The notes under the pieces: model-generated
What the model was told of the DNA's origin: nothing
The model's input: the letters and a program-made list of their open reading frames with translations, nothing else
Database searches by the model: none
Position numbers and translations under genes: made by a program
Source of the DNA: Gonocerus acuteangulatus
Taxonomy: Eukaryota > Arthropoda > Insecta > Hemiptera > Coreidae
Direction: 5' to 3'
Assembly: GCA_946811695.1 (NCBI GenBank)
Contig: OX328125.1
Location: forward strand, 108,669,715-108,733,714
DNA: 64,000 nucleotides
Shown: positions 1 through 11,048 of the stretch, piece after piece
Layout of the letters: each line of letters begins with the position of its first letter
How positions within the stretch are numbered: the stretch's first letter is position 1

Positions 1-176
1 TAAGTCAAAGTTCTGTCTCAGTAAACATTCTGTCAATATTTATATTATTTTAAAAACAAACAACCCGACACTTAAAATTAAATTCTAAAAACAAATCTCA
101 CAATAATTTAAAAATAAATAAACCTAACACCAACTAGTTAACTATAAAAGGCTCACCCGTAGTAGACTGAGGTCTC

Positions 177-216
<40 letters not shown>

Positions 217-857
217 AATATGTTTATTGAATAAAAGACAACGATTACAATTACACGTGTGTACCTCTATACCACACAAACACTCTATTTCTAGGATTAA
301 CACACTGCAGTGAAAATAAAGTCTATCAATTATTTGTAAGGGAAAAATGTCACAAAAACCCTGACTTATACTACTAACTACTAAGATACATCCTATAATG
401 ATAATATAAAATTAACGATAACTAAAATAATTAATGATAAATAATACTTAATTACAATGATAATGATAATAATTATTTGAAGAGATATTACACTGATAAG
501 TAATAGGAGAGGTAATAATAATAGATAATAATAGTAATAATATTAATAATAATTACTAGACATAAAACTAATTGAGCAAACTAAATTCATTAAAGACTGA
601 TATGAGATAATAGGTCTCTACTTCGGACCTTCCCGAGCTGGGATAATCCAGCTTCTGTATTTTTTTTTTATTTTTATTTTTAATCTTTATTTCCAAAAAC
701 TCGTTTTCGAGATATGGACACGTCATATAATAATATTATAATACATTTAATGATACTTTTGCAGATTTAAGTCAAGATGCCAGTCCGGATGCTAAATCTA
801 TTTCAAAAAATACTTGTAGTATTAAAAAAAAATAGTTGTGTAACACGTTCTCTGTTG
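1..857. other. AT-rich DNA with no recognised gene
   Basis: I see no supported gene here. The stretch holds a poly(T) run at about 180-210, many short AT-rich words (ataataat and similar), and ends at the target-site duplication of the inverted-repeat element that starts at 866. All frames are broken by stops at short spacing. Confidence 0.6.
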
Positions 858-865
858 GAGTATTC

Positions 866-1617
866 GGGTCTTTTTGCGAAGACCACATCCAGTTACTTTT
901 GAAGTAGCAGTAGTGATTTATAACAGTTACTCGTACTCGCTGATAAGCTTACTGATTAGCTTATAGGTTCTTTGCTGGTTATCTACTACTTCTTGACTCG
1001 TTATCTACGGTTATAATTCATATTAGATAATGGCAAGCAATATTTATTCATAAAAAGGTTAATATGACCAAAATCAATTCTCTCAACTATTAAATAAGTT
1101 ATTAAGCATTAAAGTTGACTGTTTTGCAGGTTATGAAGGATAACAAACAACGTCATTTGTGAACAAACATATTTTAATCGTTTTCTCTCTCTTTTTTGTA
1201 TATTTTACATTTATTAGGCATTACAAGCTTTGCGTTTCCGCTCGCTCAAGAAGATATCAAAACCCTAGTCAATCCAACTCGCAATTAATTTTACCGACTC
1301 TAGTCTATCCAACTCGCTAAAATTAATAGGATTCCATTAATTTTTCCGAGTAAGAAACCAATCCCTTTTTCTTTGTCAGGAACATCGCGAACTAATTGTA
1401 AAAGACACATTTTTCTCACTAACATAAACAGATCTTTTTCATACACAAAAGCTAATTCACTGTTAAAGGTTACTTTACTCCCAGCAAGAACCACAGCAAT
1501 TGGTCATCGGAATCCTCCAATAGGAAGGCAAAGGAGTTATGCGCATGCGCTGAATCACTGATACAATCACTACTGCTACTTCAAAAGTAACTGGATGTGG
1601 TCTTCGCAAAAAGACCC
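866..1617. mobile_element. Inverted-repeat DNA transposon, family M1 (MITE-like), 752 bp
   Basis: Terminal inverted repeats of about 50 bp begin GGGTCTTTTTGCGAAGACC and end with the complement. The first 19 bases can themselves fold (GGTCTT with AAGACC). An exact 8-bp target-site duplication, GAGTATTC, lies at 858-865 and 1618-1625. An 8-bp duplication fits hAT-like (or P-like) transposases, but no transposase is encoded, so this is a non-autonomous element. The interior includes a segment with GAGCGAGCGGAAACGC on the minus strand that also occurs in family M2. Other copies lie near 8, 15.9, 21.9, 25.6, 37.4 and 58.1 kb. Confidence 0.85.
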
Positions 1618-1815
1618 GAGTATTCTTTTCAGTTTCAGGATAAGTCTTTTGGTCGGCTGGATGCTTCTTAATTCCTCAGGCAGGAAATTGAACAAAACTG
1701 CTCCACTCCTTTCCTATAAAACGTTGTCATATGTTTCTGAATTTTTATTTTTCCTGAATTTTTAATTAACTTCAACCTCTGTAATCCAATTGAGATTTTT
1801 ACCATTATTTATGTG

Positions 1816-1818
<3 letters not shown>

Positions 1819-1864
<46 letters not shown>
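1819..1864. repeat. (TA)n microsatellite
   Basis: A pure TA dinucleotide run, directly followed by the palindrome at 1866. Similar TA tracts sit at element junctions throughout the window. Confidence 0.95.
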
Positions 1865-1865
<1 letters not shown>

Positions 1866-1867
<2 letters not shown>

Positions 1868-2138
1868 AGAGGGTGAAACAAAATTCAGTCTTCCCACAAA
1901 TTTTCTTCATTTTGCACTAGGCCTTTAAAAAGAAATGTGCCATCATCAGGTGCTCCGTGCAGTGATAGTTGTTACCAGGGCTGTGTTCGGGCTAGGACGA
2001 ACACAGCCTTAGCCCGAACACAGCCCTGGTAACAACTGTCACTGCACGGAGCACCTGATGATGGCATATTTCTGTTGAAAGGCCTAGTGCAAAATAAAGA
2101 AAATTTGTGGGAAGACTGAATTTTGTTTCACCCTCTGG
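1866..2138. repeat. Near-perfect inverted repeat, PLE-type ends
   Basis: Two arms of about 135 bp meet near 2002. The outer ends read CCAGAGGGTGAAACAAAAT and its complement; the middle holds a further hairpin made of GGCTGTGTTCG and CGAACACAGCC. Each arm contains a hammerhead-like motif, intact in the right arm (2051-2090) and damaged in the left. I see no ORF. The arrangement resembles the inverted junctions common in Penelope-like insertions; that assignment is inference. Confidence 0.75.
2051..2090 (+). ncRNA. Candidate hammerhead ribozyme motif
   Basis: The core reads GCAC, CTGATGA, a weak 4-bp stem II (GGCA with TGTT, two G-U pairs), GAAA, a 2-bp stem III (GG with CC), then TA and GTGC. 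GCAC and GTGC form stem I, and the predicted cut is after 2086. The short stem III is typical of hammerheads in Penelope-like elements. Stem II is poor, so activity is uncertain. In the opposite arm (about 1915-1954, minus) the GAAA is replaced by TAAA. Confidence 0.45.
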
Positions 2139-2328
2139 AATTAAGCAACCCCACTACCGGAAAACATCAATAAAATAATATATATATATGTATATATATA
2201 TATACTCACACACATATAATAGTATTCAAACGGATTCGATCCCACATATCTTCCTTGTATAGCTGTCTGTATATGGAAGGTAGATGGAAAAAAATACTAT
2301 TGGGGGCCTTTATCAACGCAATAGTACC

Positions 2329-2829
2329 TGAAACAATGATTTCTTGATTTTTTGTCTGTTTGTCTGTTCGCGATAATCCCAGAAACGGCTTATCCGATTT
2401 AGTTGCGGTTTTCACTAATATATTGTGGCAAGCCTTACTTAACATTTAGTGTTGGTTTCATGTCAATCGGTTCATAAATAAAAAATGTATGCCAATGTAA
2501 AGAATCACGTCGAACATTTCATGGATTATCGTTAATACAATACACACCAGAGGTTTTTGTTTATTCTTCACGAAACTTGGTATATAGTATTGCCCTAGCA
2601 AATGATTGAACGAGTTCGTTAACCAGCAAAATTGGTTCATCTGGAGTGGGGCGGGGGGGGGGGGGGTGTTACTCCGGATACAATGTAGTTATTCGCTCAT
2701 ACTGGACGCAATTATTGTTATATTGCAACGAAACTCGGAATTCGTTATGGAAATATTAATAGAAAAATTTGTTGTGAAAATAACTAAATCGTTTCACTAT
2801 CCACGCGGACGAAGTCGTGGGCACGGCTA

Positions 2830-2830
<1 letters not shown>
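2329..2830 (+). mobile_element. Non-autonomous Helitron, 3' part
   Basis: The 3' end has a hairpin, CCACG at 2801-2805 with CGTGG at 2816-2820, followed by a terminal CTAG at 2827-2830 and then T. This is the Helitron 3' signature: a subterminal hairpin, then CTRR, inserted 5' to T. The left part carries the word TGTCTGTTTGTCTGTTCG. No Rep/helicase sequence is visible and the 5' end is not certain. A (TA)n tract follows directly. Confidence 0.65.

Positions 2831-2882
<52 letters not shown>
2831..2882. repeat. (TA)n microsatellite
   Basis: TA repeat abutting the Helitron 3' end. Confidence 0.95.
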
Positions 2883-2885
<3 letters not shown>

Positions 2886-3034
2886 GCTATCACAAAGCTA
2901 CATTTCTTCGGTAAAGTGCTAAAAGAGCACTGCACCAGCTGCTTGACTCGAGATGCATTGCTTTGAACTTGACCGCTGTCTAGCTGAAAGCACCTATTTC
3001 TCAGTAAGTAGGTCAGACAATTTAGTGATATATG

Positions 3035-3035
<1 letters not shown>

Positions 3036-3083
<48 letters not shown>
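3036..3083. repeat. (TA)n microsatellite
   Basis: TA repeat next to a fragment of element family A. Confidence 0.95.
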
Positions 3084-3085
<2 letters not shown>

Positions 3086-3670
3086 TCACAAGTCACTTGT
3101 AACGGTGTAATTCTAACGGGAGCGGTCAGACATGGCCGCGCCCGCCGTAACGAGTCCGCCCAGATCTCTGACGCTGCGGCGCACAGTGGTGCCAAACGGT
3201 ACTTCAAGGTTTTAAGCACTTATTTCTCCAAATGTCACTGTCTCATCGAAAATTGCTTTAGAACCTTTTTTTTTTTTTTTTTTTTTTTTTTGTAGAGAAT
3301 TTAATATGCTTTCAAATGGTTACTTTCCCCTTTCAGTTCCCAAAACTTTTCATGACTGTTAATATAAAATTTTATTTTAAGCCTTCTTTGGCTCCAAACC
3401 TAACCAAAATTTAAACATCTTTGTGTGTATGAATTTGAACTCAATCCAATGATTCAATCAAATAAAAAATTTTATTCAACAACTATTTTCCTGCTTTTCC
3501 CTAAAACTGTTCCAGATATCGCCTTAACTATGGCTTCATGCGTTTTCTTACAGGTAAATAGGGCACCGGTAGAAGGATCCAGCTAATTATCGTACTCGAC
3601 CTATTAAATTAGAAGAGTTTTTGTGCCACATTTCATCAAAATCCATCCATTTTTGAGGGTTTGAGCGAGC

Positions 3671-3719
<49 letters not shown>

Positions 3720-3757
3720 CGGGGTCCCTCCCTATGAAGGAAGGGCGAAACCGCGCT
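3084..3757 (+). mobile_element. Diverged fragment of element family A
   Basis: Shares with other A copies the internal word TTTTAAGCACTTATTTCTCC (about 3210) and the 3' end: a TA tract at 3674-3716, then a hairpin of GGGTCCCTCCC type and the terminal AACCGCGCTAA near 3757. The 5' end of the family is missing. No protein is encoded. Confidence 0.6.
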
Positions 3758-4565
3758 AAAACATCGGCATCTTCTGATATTCTCTTTGACAAATTTATGA
3801 CTTTCCAACTAGCCAACAACAATTTCCATTAAACATTCATATTAAGTCTCGGTTTATTATAATACTAAAAGAAAAATTTACCGCTGAAAATATTTTAGTC
3901 AAGCAAGCTGACATTGACGCTGATGTACTCATTAGAGAAACTCCTACACAATTGTTTTATCATTAAACCCGAAGCAATTCCTTCAATATATTCGATTTTA
4001 GTTCCTAGAATAGTTTCTAAACTTAGCTAGAGAATTAAAAATTAAACATAAGAAAACAAAAATTTAGATTTTTGTCCATTGGACGTTACACTGAGCGACG
4101 GGAGAAAAGCCTTTTCTGACCAAATACAAGCACTGATAAAAACCCTGATAAATACTTCATAATACAAAGGACTCTAAAGGCACAAATTCTAATAAATAAA
4201 TAATCTAAACATATAAAATAAAATGTAGATAGAAGAAAAAAAAAATAAAAACAAATAAATAAAGTAAGATAACAAAAATTTGAAATAATTTTATAATATT
4301 TCAAGTGTATAATTGTTTGTAACAAGACTAGATCATGCAACCAGAGATCCAATCGCAAAGCTAAATCCAGGGAAATGATATCTCTGTAGTTTCTCTTATA
4401 AAAAAAAAACAACAAAAAAACATTAAACTTTGTAGAAAAGAACATTACAGCTATGATAAAATAAAAAGTTATTTCTCATTTTGATTTAAACTAATCGTGG
4501 CTTATATTAAATTATTCGTTCCCTTCATTTCTGAATAATTTGCATGAAATCTGTATATATAAAAA
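3758..4565. other. AT-rich DNA without recognised features
   Basis: No gene or repeat family that I can support. The longest minus-strand frame (4086-4445) is low-complexity, rich in Phe, Leu and Tyr as expected for AT-rich noise, so I do not call it. Confidence 0.55.
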
Positions 4566-4942
4566 TCACGTGTCTGTCTGTTTTTTGTTTGTTTGTTCCT
4601 TATACAAATCTACACCGTTTGACCGATTTTGACCAAACTTGGCACACAGGTAGGTCTTGATACAAGAAATCTCCTAGGCTAGGTCAAATATCAAAATTTG
4701 GTCAAAAGGTCAAAAATTTTCTTCAAGAAAAATTGGCTACACTGAACCATTCAGATTGTGACGGCCATTTTGTATCGACAACTACTGGCCTCTGCCGGGT
4801 ATCATTATGAACTAAAACAAATTCACATCGTTTGACCGATTTTCGTAACTGGGTATAGACAACTAGGTATCAAGTAGATCTTGATACGGGGAGAGTCATA
4901 GACAGAAAGTAGGTGTAGCATGGCACACTGGGTAACAGCTAG
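4566..4942 (+). mobile_element. Helitron-like non-autonomous element, family H2
   Basis: Begins TCACGTGTCTGTCTG after a TA-rich flank and ends GGGTAACAGCTAG followed by T. TC at the 5' end, CTAG at the 3' end and an A/T junction fit Helitron rules. Copies at 35.36-36.39 and 51.02-51.28 kb share both ends and the internal GACCAAACTTGG word. No ORF. Confidence 0.6.
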
Positions 4943-4960
4943 TAACCTATATAAATATAA

Positions 4961-5025
<65 letters not shown>
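4961..5025. repeat. (TA)n microsatellite
   Basis: Long TA tract followed by TACACACATATATATA. Confidence 0.95.
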
Positions 5026-5035
<10 letters not shown>

Positions 5036-5225
5036 TATAAACATGAATAGTTTTTCTCCTATATTCGTAATGAAGAGGTGATTCAATGTACAACAGAAAC
5101 CAGGTACCATCTTCAGCGCTCCTAGTGGTAGAATTAACAATCAAAACCCGAGCTGGTTTCACAGCTTAATTCAATGTGATCATAATACAGAGTAAACTCC
5201 AACTTCTAATGCATCGATTTAGTTT

Positions 5226-5228
<3 letters not shown>

Positions 5229-5283
<55 letters not shown>
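5229..5283. repeat. Poly(A) tract
   Basis: About 55 consecutive A. No SINE or LINE body is recognisable immediately upstream on the plus strand, so its origin is unclear. Confidence 0.9.
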
Positions 5284-5284
<1 letters not shown>

Positions 5285-5287
<3 letters not shown>

Positions 5288-5562
5288 CCTCTTTAGATAC
5301 CCACAACTTATACCGAATTTCGTTACGGTTCAAAAGAGAAAGAACTGTCGGCATGAGCAAAATAGTAATTTGGATATGCCGGTAACCCGAATTTCGATGC
5401 GATCTAACAAAAATTACGGCCGAAATTACCTATGCTCAAATTAATATTTTGGGCCCGAAGTAAATCTCGCCTCCAGGCGGACCGTTTTTGCTAGTCAACG
5501 AACTCTATCAATCCTTTGCTAAGGGAAAGCTATATATCAAGTTTCGTGGCGATAAACCAAAA

Positions 5563-5635
<73 letters not shown>

Positions 5636-5720
5636 TTAAGATTTGGGATAAAAGACAATTTCAAAAGTTCTTTCATGAGTGCAACCTCAATAGGTACATT
5701 CTTCAGAAAAATTTTCGAAT
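5285..5720 (+). mobile_element. Diverged copy of element family B around a (TA)n tract
   Basis: Contains family-B words: the GGCGGACCG segment, GTTCGT-like strings before the TA tract (5567-5631), and after it ATGAGTGCAACCTCAATAG with a decayed CTTCAGAAAAA in place of the terminal hairpin. Diverged, but same order as copies at 12.4-13.6 and 45.7-46.7 kb. Confidence 0.5.
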
Positions 5721-5843
5721 GTGACTTGATTCAAATCGAAACTAAATACTAATTTCGTTGGTAATTGTAAGTAATCTTGAAAATATTACTTAGTTATTAG
5801 ATATATATATATATATTAGATATATTCCAGAATCGCCCATCAC

Positions 5844-6580
5844 TAGTGTAGGGCAATTACTCGAGTAATAGCAATTAGTAGAAATGTAATCGTTAATCAT
5901 CATTCATTAGTCATACATTAAATTATTAATCATTAATCATCACTCATTCATTTGTCAGGAATAAATTATAATTCCTTTCATTTACATTTAAAGCATTTAC
6001 AATGTTTGAACTTTGACACACTATAATTCGCAGGGTGTTTATTTAATCCATTCTAGTAAGTGAAGCTGTAGAAAGTTAGTCATTTGATCAAATTTGTAAA
6101 AATGTGATCATTTTTCTTAAAGTGAGTCTCTAATCTCATTAACACCTTTTGCTTTCTTAATATTACGGTATAAGTTTTTTTTCTATTTCATGAGAACTTA
6201 GGCCAATAGTTTTTGTTTATATTTTTCTTTAAATATTTCTTATTTTCTTTAAATATGCTATTAATAAGTAGCAATTAAATTCATAATTCATTTTTTTTTC
6301 TTAGTGAGAAATATGAGAAACTATTGTATTCATTAATTTTTTTAAAGTATTGTACAGCAATCGTTTTTAATTATGAGAAGAAATAAATTTTTTTTACTGA
6401 ATACGTTTTCATGGAAATGAAATATATTATTTTACCTTCTCTAAGTAATGAAAAATCAACCATCACACTTAATGATAAAATGAGTGATGAGTGATAAAAG
6501 ATTGATCACTCATCTCTCATAATCCATAAATAATTCACTCTTCACTATTTTTCATTTACTGCAGTAATTGCCCAACACTG
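5844..6580. mobile_element. Possible hAT-like MITE with degenerate ends
   Basis: The left end TAGTGTAGGGCAATTAC and right end GTAATTGCCCAACACTG are inverted and resemble the CAGTGTTGGGCA ends of the two better copies at 44.7 and 57.4 kb. The interior is AT-rich with many ATTCATTA-type words. I find no convincing 8-bp duplication. Confidence 0.45.
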
Positions 6581-6814
6581 CTATCTATAGATATTATTAT
6601 CAAATATTATTCCTTGTAAAGAACTAACTATAATAACATATGTTATTAATTGTTCATTAATTATAACTAATTATCAAGATTTTTATTGCTCAGTGTAAAA
6701 TTTTAACTTATCTATTCTAACCAGAATTTTTATTGATAAGACGAGTAGTATTTAAAAGATGTGTATAACCTTCCAAATTTTTTTTATATATTTTTACGTT
6801 TCGGGCCTTTCTCA

Positions 6815-6865
<51 letters not shown>

Positions 6866-6867
<2 letters not shown>

Positions 6868-7205
6868 GGGACGAGGTTAGCTCAGTGGTAGAGCACTCGA
6901 CTAATGAACTAAAGGACCAGGTTCAAAAAAACCCGAACGCGCACCAAAGATTTTTTCTTCTAGTGCTGCCGTTCGAGGGTTGGATTTGGGGTCCCAGATC
7001 GTCCCTTGGCTCACCCAGCCTTTAATTATTTTAATTAATAATGGGTACCTTGGGTGCTAATGACTCTAGCAGTCGAAGCAGCTAAGGGGAAAATCAGGCG
7101 GCCGGAGCATAGTGTTGACCACACTATCTCCCTAGTGTGCCGTATGGTCAAGAATCAGATACCTCTACAGTATCTGCCCCTCTGGGCCCTTGTGTTACGG
7201 GACTG

Positions 7206-7206
<1 letters not shown>
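6866..7206 (+). mobile_element. tRNA-derived SINE, family S2
   Basis: The head has an A box (GGTTAGCTCAGTGGTAGAGC) and a B box damaged by extra A residues (GGTTCAAAAAAACC). The body is about 330 bp and ends in TTACGGGACTGATTT running into TA repeats. It lies between (TA)n tracts (about 6818-6865 and 7208-7273). It is not a tRNA gene: the acceptor pairing is lost. Confidence 0.8.
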
Positions 7207-7273
<67 letters not shown>

Positions 7274-7278
<5 letters not shown>

Positions 7279-7784
7279 TACTCTAAACTACGAATAGGAA
7301 TTTTAGCTTAAATTCTTCGTTAACTAATTAAAAATGATATCCAAGAATGTTTATGTGGGTGAAAAGTTTTTTATATATGCCTTTACACTCTCTGCCGCCG
7401 ATCCTTCTTCAATACATTCCAAAATGTAAATTCCATTTTTTTTTTGTTACCTTTAGTACTATAACTTATAAAAAATAAAATAAAAAGGAAGAAAAAAAAG
7501 ATTCCAGTGCATTAAACTTGAAAGTATTTTTTTTTTCAAAACTATGTTTTTCAAATCGGGGAATTTTAATTATTAAGCTAGCACCTTCAATTTTCACCCG
7601 ATCAACTTTAAATTTTAACTTCAGCTTCCTAAGGGTATTTATCAGTAAAGTATTTAGGATTGGTTTTTTTCGATTCATTAAATTATTACGATTTTTTAAT
7701 AGAAAATGAATCATGAATCATTTTCGGAAAAAATAATATTTAAAAAAAATTTACTTGCTTAAATATTTATTTATTTAAATTTTA
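7274..7784. other. AT-rich DNA with a fragment of repeat family D
   Basis: About 7275-7420 resembles segments at 24283, 25383 and 52291 (shared GTTAACTAATTAAAAATG and TGTTTATGTG words). The rest has overlapping AT-driven frames on both strands (7466-7714), which I regard as chance. Confidence 0.45.
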
Positions 7785-7983
7785 ACGTACATTATTACTA
7801 ACTACGAATTTTGGGACGGGTTATCTGTAGGTTACCACCCTTTTCTAACCAGGACAGGGCTGATGGGTTTTTTTTTTTTTTTTCTAAAAAAAGCCACCAC
7901 TTCATAGTGGGAACCGACTCAACGACCTTTGGCACGGAGTGTTAATTGCTCACGCCTTAACACTCACGGCTACCGGGCCTCCT
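7785..7983 (-). mobile_element. tRNA-derived SINE, family S3
   Basis: On the minus strand a tRNA-like head (GGTAGCCGTGAGTG; B box region GGTTCCCACT) is followed by a tail containing AGAAAAGGGTGG, a segment shared with the 5S-derived SINE at 8444. A better copy is at 40499-40698, where the B box reads GGGTTCGATTCCC. Confidence 0.65.
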
Positions 7984-8186
7984 TGCCTTCCTCTCAATCC
8001 AACTCGCTACAATAGAATTCTATTAATTTTTGCGAGTTGGATTGACTTGAGAGTTGAAGGATACATTACTAACAGCGACAACCAATAGAATTGCCCTTTG
8101 GAATAGCCAATAGAAAAGCTAATGGGTTATGCGCGTGCACTGAATCACTGTTATAATCACTACAGATGCTTCACAAGTAACTGGAT

Positions 8187-8611
8187 CATGGGCGTCTATA
8201 AGGGGGGGCTGAGGGGACTGCTGCCCCCCAAAAATTTTCATTTTATATAAAAACGTATTATAAAACCCTTAAAAATAAATTAAATTATTATTATTTATTG
8301 GGGGATGACGATGCTCCGAGTCATTAGCTAATAGCATCTTTCCCTATTTTTGTGTGTGTAATAAATTAAATGACATAAATTAGTTTACAAAAAACAGTTT
8401 ATTTTAGGTTTAATAGCGTTTTAGTATTAATAGCCTAAAACGCCAACGGCCATAGCCACGTTGAGTGCACCGGTTCCCGTAGATCACCGAAGTTAAGCAA
8501 CGTCGGGCGTGGTCAGTACCTGAATGGGTGACCGACCACGTGCTGTTGGCATTAGAAAAGGGTGGCAACCTGTAGATAGCCCGGCGCTAATGGCCAAGAT
8601 GTAGATGCCCC

Positions 8612-8687
<76 letters not shown>

Positions 8688-8804
8688 GCCTAAAACTATT
8701 CCAAGTTCTAAATTGTTAGTATTCCATACCCCGGAAATAGTCTCAGCCCCCTCCCACGAAATTTTCCCAGCCCCTCCCGAAATTATTTCCTATATACGCC
8801 CATG
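8187..8804. mobile_element. Inverted-repeat element family C, with a SINE inside
   Basis: Starts CATGGGCGTCTATA, ends TATATACGCCCATG, and is flanked by an exact 8-bp duplication AACTGGAT (8179-8186 and 8805-8812). The target lies in the end of an M1 element. The element itself was later hit by the 5S-derived SINE at 8444-8685. Another copy is at 52516-52773. Confidence 0.8.
8444..8685 (+). mobile_element. 5S rRNA-derived SINE (SINE3 type)
   Basis: The head matches 5S rRNA: GCCAACGGCCATAGCCACG, then ATCACCGAAGTTAAGCAACG, TGGGTGACCGACCACGTG and CTGTTGGCA. The internal Pol III promoter region is largely kept. It continues directly into a non-5S tail (AGAAAAGGGTGGCAACCTG, then CGGCGCTAATGGCC) and a poly(A) tract of about 70. 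A real 5S gene would end at a T run; this is a retroposed SINE. A second copy lies at 17833-18026, minus. Confidence 0.85.
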
Positions 8805-8833
8805 AACTGGATCTGGTCTTCGCAAACAGACCC

Positions 8834-9315
8834 CAACTTTCCCTTTAGTAAGGATAAAGAGGTGAGCAGACCGTGGCCTATTTATAACCCGGAGACCTGC
8901 ATAGGAGAAAATGCAGTTCAGGCAGACAGATTGCAGTGTCCGGGTTCGACACGCGCCTAATCTTATGTAAACCCCCCACTTCTATCTATACACGTGCCGT
9001 TTATCCCTCTCTCACTCCCTCTCGCTCTCTCTACCTGAGGTGGCTCTATTGGCGACACGTCACCTCTTTATTACCCAACTCTTCCTGCCACTCCTTAGCG
9101 CCAATTCTTATCAGGGAGTTATCACTGATACTAAACATGAGCTTCTAAGTTCATCAGGAAATTTTTAAGGACATTTCCGTCATGTGCCAAAAGGAGGAAA
9201 ACTGTTTGGAGAAATTATTCGCCCCTGGTTTGCAGAATTGTATCATTTTTAATACTAAGTAATTTAATAGTGAGTAATTTGTTCTATAAAATATTTCAGA
9301 AGGTGGAAATAATCA
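8834..9315. other. Unassigned DNA between M1 and M2 elements
   Basis: No gene seen. A pyrimidine-rich patch lies at about 9000-9040 (CTCTCTCACTCCCTCTCGCTC-like). Confidence 0.5.
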
Positions 9316-9323
9316 TAAGCGAC

Positions 9324-9932
9324 GGTACTTACGTATTAGCGTCAAAGCAGGTTAAAGAGGCGAGTTTCGTTCAGAGATCTGGATCATGGATAACGCATTT
9401 CTATTGGTCAATCACTATCAGAGATATCATCTATTGTGTTTATAGTAGCCATCTTGTTCCTTTTGTCTTTTTAACGCAATTCATTTGTGCTTTATTTACC
9501 CACGCAATTGTTGTTTTTTTTTGTTACGCGATTTCAGTTTCTGTGCGAGATAGCGACATCAGGATAGCTTGGATGAAAGCTACTTTTTCGAAGCGATGCC
9601 AAATTGTTTATCAGTCCACTATCTAGCGAAAACCCATCCTTGATCTATATTATCAACGAGTTGGATTGACTAGAGTTTAGATATAATCTTGAGCGAGCGG
9701 AAACGCATAGCAATTATGCTATTAATATAAGTGCTACGCGTTTTCGCTAGCTAAAGGTTATATCAAAACTCTAGTTAACCTAAATCGTTGATAATCCCGT
9801 CGCCATATTGGCGAAATCTGATTTGACTCCTTGATCCAGATCTCTGACAGGTGTAGATCCAGTTCTCTGAGACCCTTTAACCTGCTCTTTAACCGGCTCT
9901 TTAACCTGCTTTGACGCTAATACGTAAGTACC
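9324..9932. mobile_element. Inverted-repeat DNA transposon, family M2, 609 bp
   Basis: Ends GGTACTTACGTATTAGCG with CGCTAATACGTAAGTACC; exact 8-bp duplication TAAGCGAC at 9316-9323 and 9933-9940. The middle folds on itself (CGCTAGCTAAAG and GAGCGAGCGGAAACGC halves). A frame of 118 codons at 9270-9626 crosses the left end, so it is not called as a gene. The second copy is at 59257-59851. Confidence 0.85.
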
Positions 9933-10049
9933 TAAGCGACTCCCCCGCCTTCTCAACGCTCGCTCTTGGAAAAACTAAAACACTGTTTCACATTGCATAC
10001 CCTGTTTCACAAAAATACTCATTATATTTACTGTTAAATGCAGTTTAAA

Positions 10050-10985
10050 ACATAAGAACAAAACTAACACTTTTGAATTTTTAAGCAATTATTTCTCCGA
10101 TTGGCATCGCCCCATCGAAAATGACTTCAGAACCTTCGACTTACCGATATTTTCTAAAGAAGAAGAAGAAGAGATTTTTATTTACAAATTGAATATACAA
10201 TATGTACATTGAGTTTTACATGTTATTATATATTTTACATGTTATTTTGTTTATTGACTAACTAAATACACAATGAGTATTGTTGAAAGTTTGGGAAAAA
10301 TTATACAAAAACCCAAGCAAAATACGACTATAATTAATACAACTGATAATTATTAACTTATATTATATGAGGTCAGGTGTCCAGAAGTATGTGTTTGGTC
10401 CGTCTGTGGGTGTATCGTCTGAGGGTTTCTTTGTTGTAATTACCTATTTCAGCTATTAGTGGATTGTCTCATAGTTGTACTGAATGAAAGAATTTAGTCG
10501 TGAGTGTGTGTACGTAGTCTGTGATTGTCGGCATTTCCAGGTCGTCGTGCATGTCTGTAACTTTACTGTATCTGGGGTAGTCATTTATAATTCTGAGACA
10601 GATGTTTTGGATAACCTGAAGTTTTTTGTAGTTTGTTGAACAGGTTGAACTCCAAACAGGACAAGCATACAACAGTACAGGGCGTACAATCATTTTATAA
10701 AGAATTGTTTTATTTTTCGGGCTTAATTTAGATTTTTTCTATTTTCTAAAAGTTTTCAATATATTTAAGAAAACATACCAATATTCCAAAACTTTTCAAG
10801 TCTATTACCTAAATAGATTTGTAAAAAATGAAAATTTTTGGAATATTGGTATGTTTTCTTAAATATTATAAAAACGGTTAGAAAATCGTGGTAAGTCGAA
10901 GGTTCTGAAGTAATTTTCGAAGGAGCAATGTCAATCGGAGAAATAATTGCTTAAAAATTCGAAAGTGTTATAAATTTTATAACAT
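10050..10985. repeat. Family-A internal segment as an interrupted inverted repeat
   Basis: The segment at about 10075-10150 recurs inverted at 10885-10975 (shared GGTTCTGAAG and ATTTCTCCGATTG). Nearer the centre, AAACATACCAATATTCC faces its complement (10783 and 10838). A non-LTR fragment separates the two sides. Confidence 0.6.
10154..10703 (-). pseudogene. Non-LTR (Jockey-like) retrotransposon fragment, RT C-terminus
   Basis: The minus-strand frame at 10469-10693 has no usable start and encodes the region just after the reverse transcriptase domain of Jockey-type LINEs: LLYACPVWSS, then LQVIQNICLRIINDYPRY and a PTITDYVHTLT stretch. In that family these residues follow the RT fingers/palm and precede the 3' UTR. 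The insertion is 5'-truncated inside family-A sequence, and its 3' side ends in an AAGAAGAAGAAG repeat at about 10157 (plus-strand reading), which would be the tail. A dead fragment. Confidence 0.75.
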
Positions 10986-11048
10986 TCAAATATTATTTCA
11001 TACCGAACTAATTAGGAACAGTTTGCGCATGACCAGTTCCGTTCCCGC

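Larger units (their letters stand above)
7984..8833. mobile_element. Right part of an M1 element, split by later insertions
   Basis: The M1 inner region (about 7995-8186) and its terminal TGGTCTTCGCAAACAGACCC (ending at 8833) are separated by the family-C element at 8187-8804. The left M1 end is missing. Confidence 0.6.

Noticed and set aside
3032..3295. Coding frames through the (TA)n tracts
   Set aside because: The YIYIYI peptides are direct translations of TA repeats on either strand; there is no further support.
4086..4445. A 119-codon membrane-like protein on minus
   Set aside because: Phe/Leu/Tyr-rich composition is what AT-rich DNA gives by chance; no start context, homology or neighbours support it.
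8444..8560. A functional 5S rRNA gene
   Set aside because: The 5S text runs straight into a foreign tail with poly(A), lacks a T-run terminator after the 5S part, and lies inside a transposon; a SINE explains it.
9270..9626. A 118-codon gene at the M2 left end
   Set aside because: The frame crosses the transposon boundary, and the similar frame at 59236-59505 follows the same transposon; it is element sequence.
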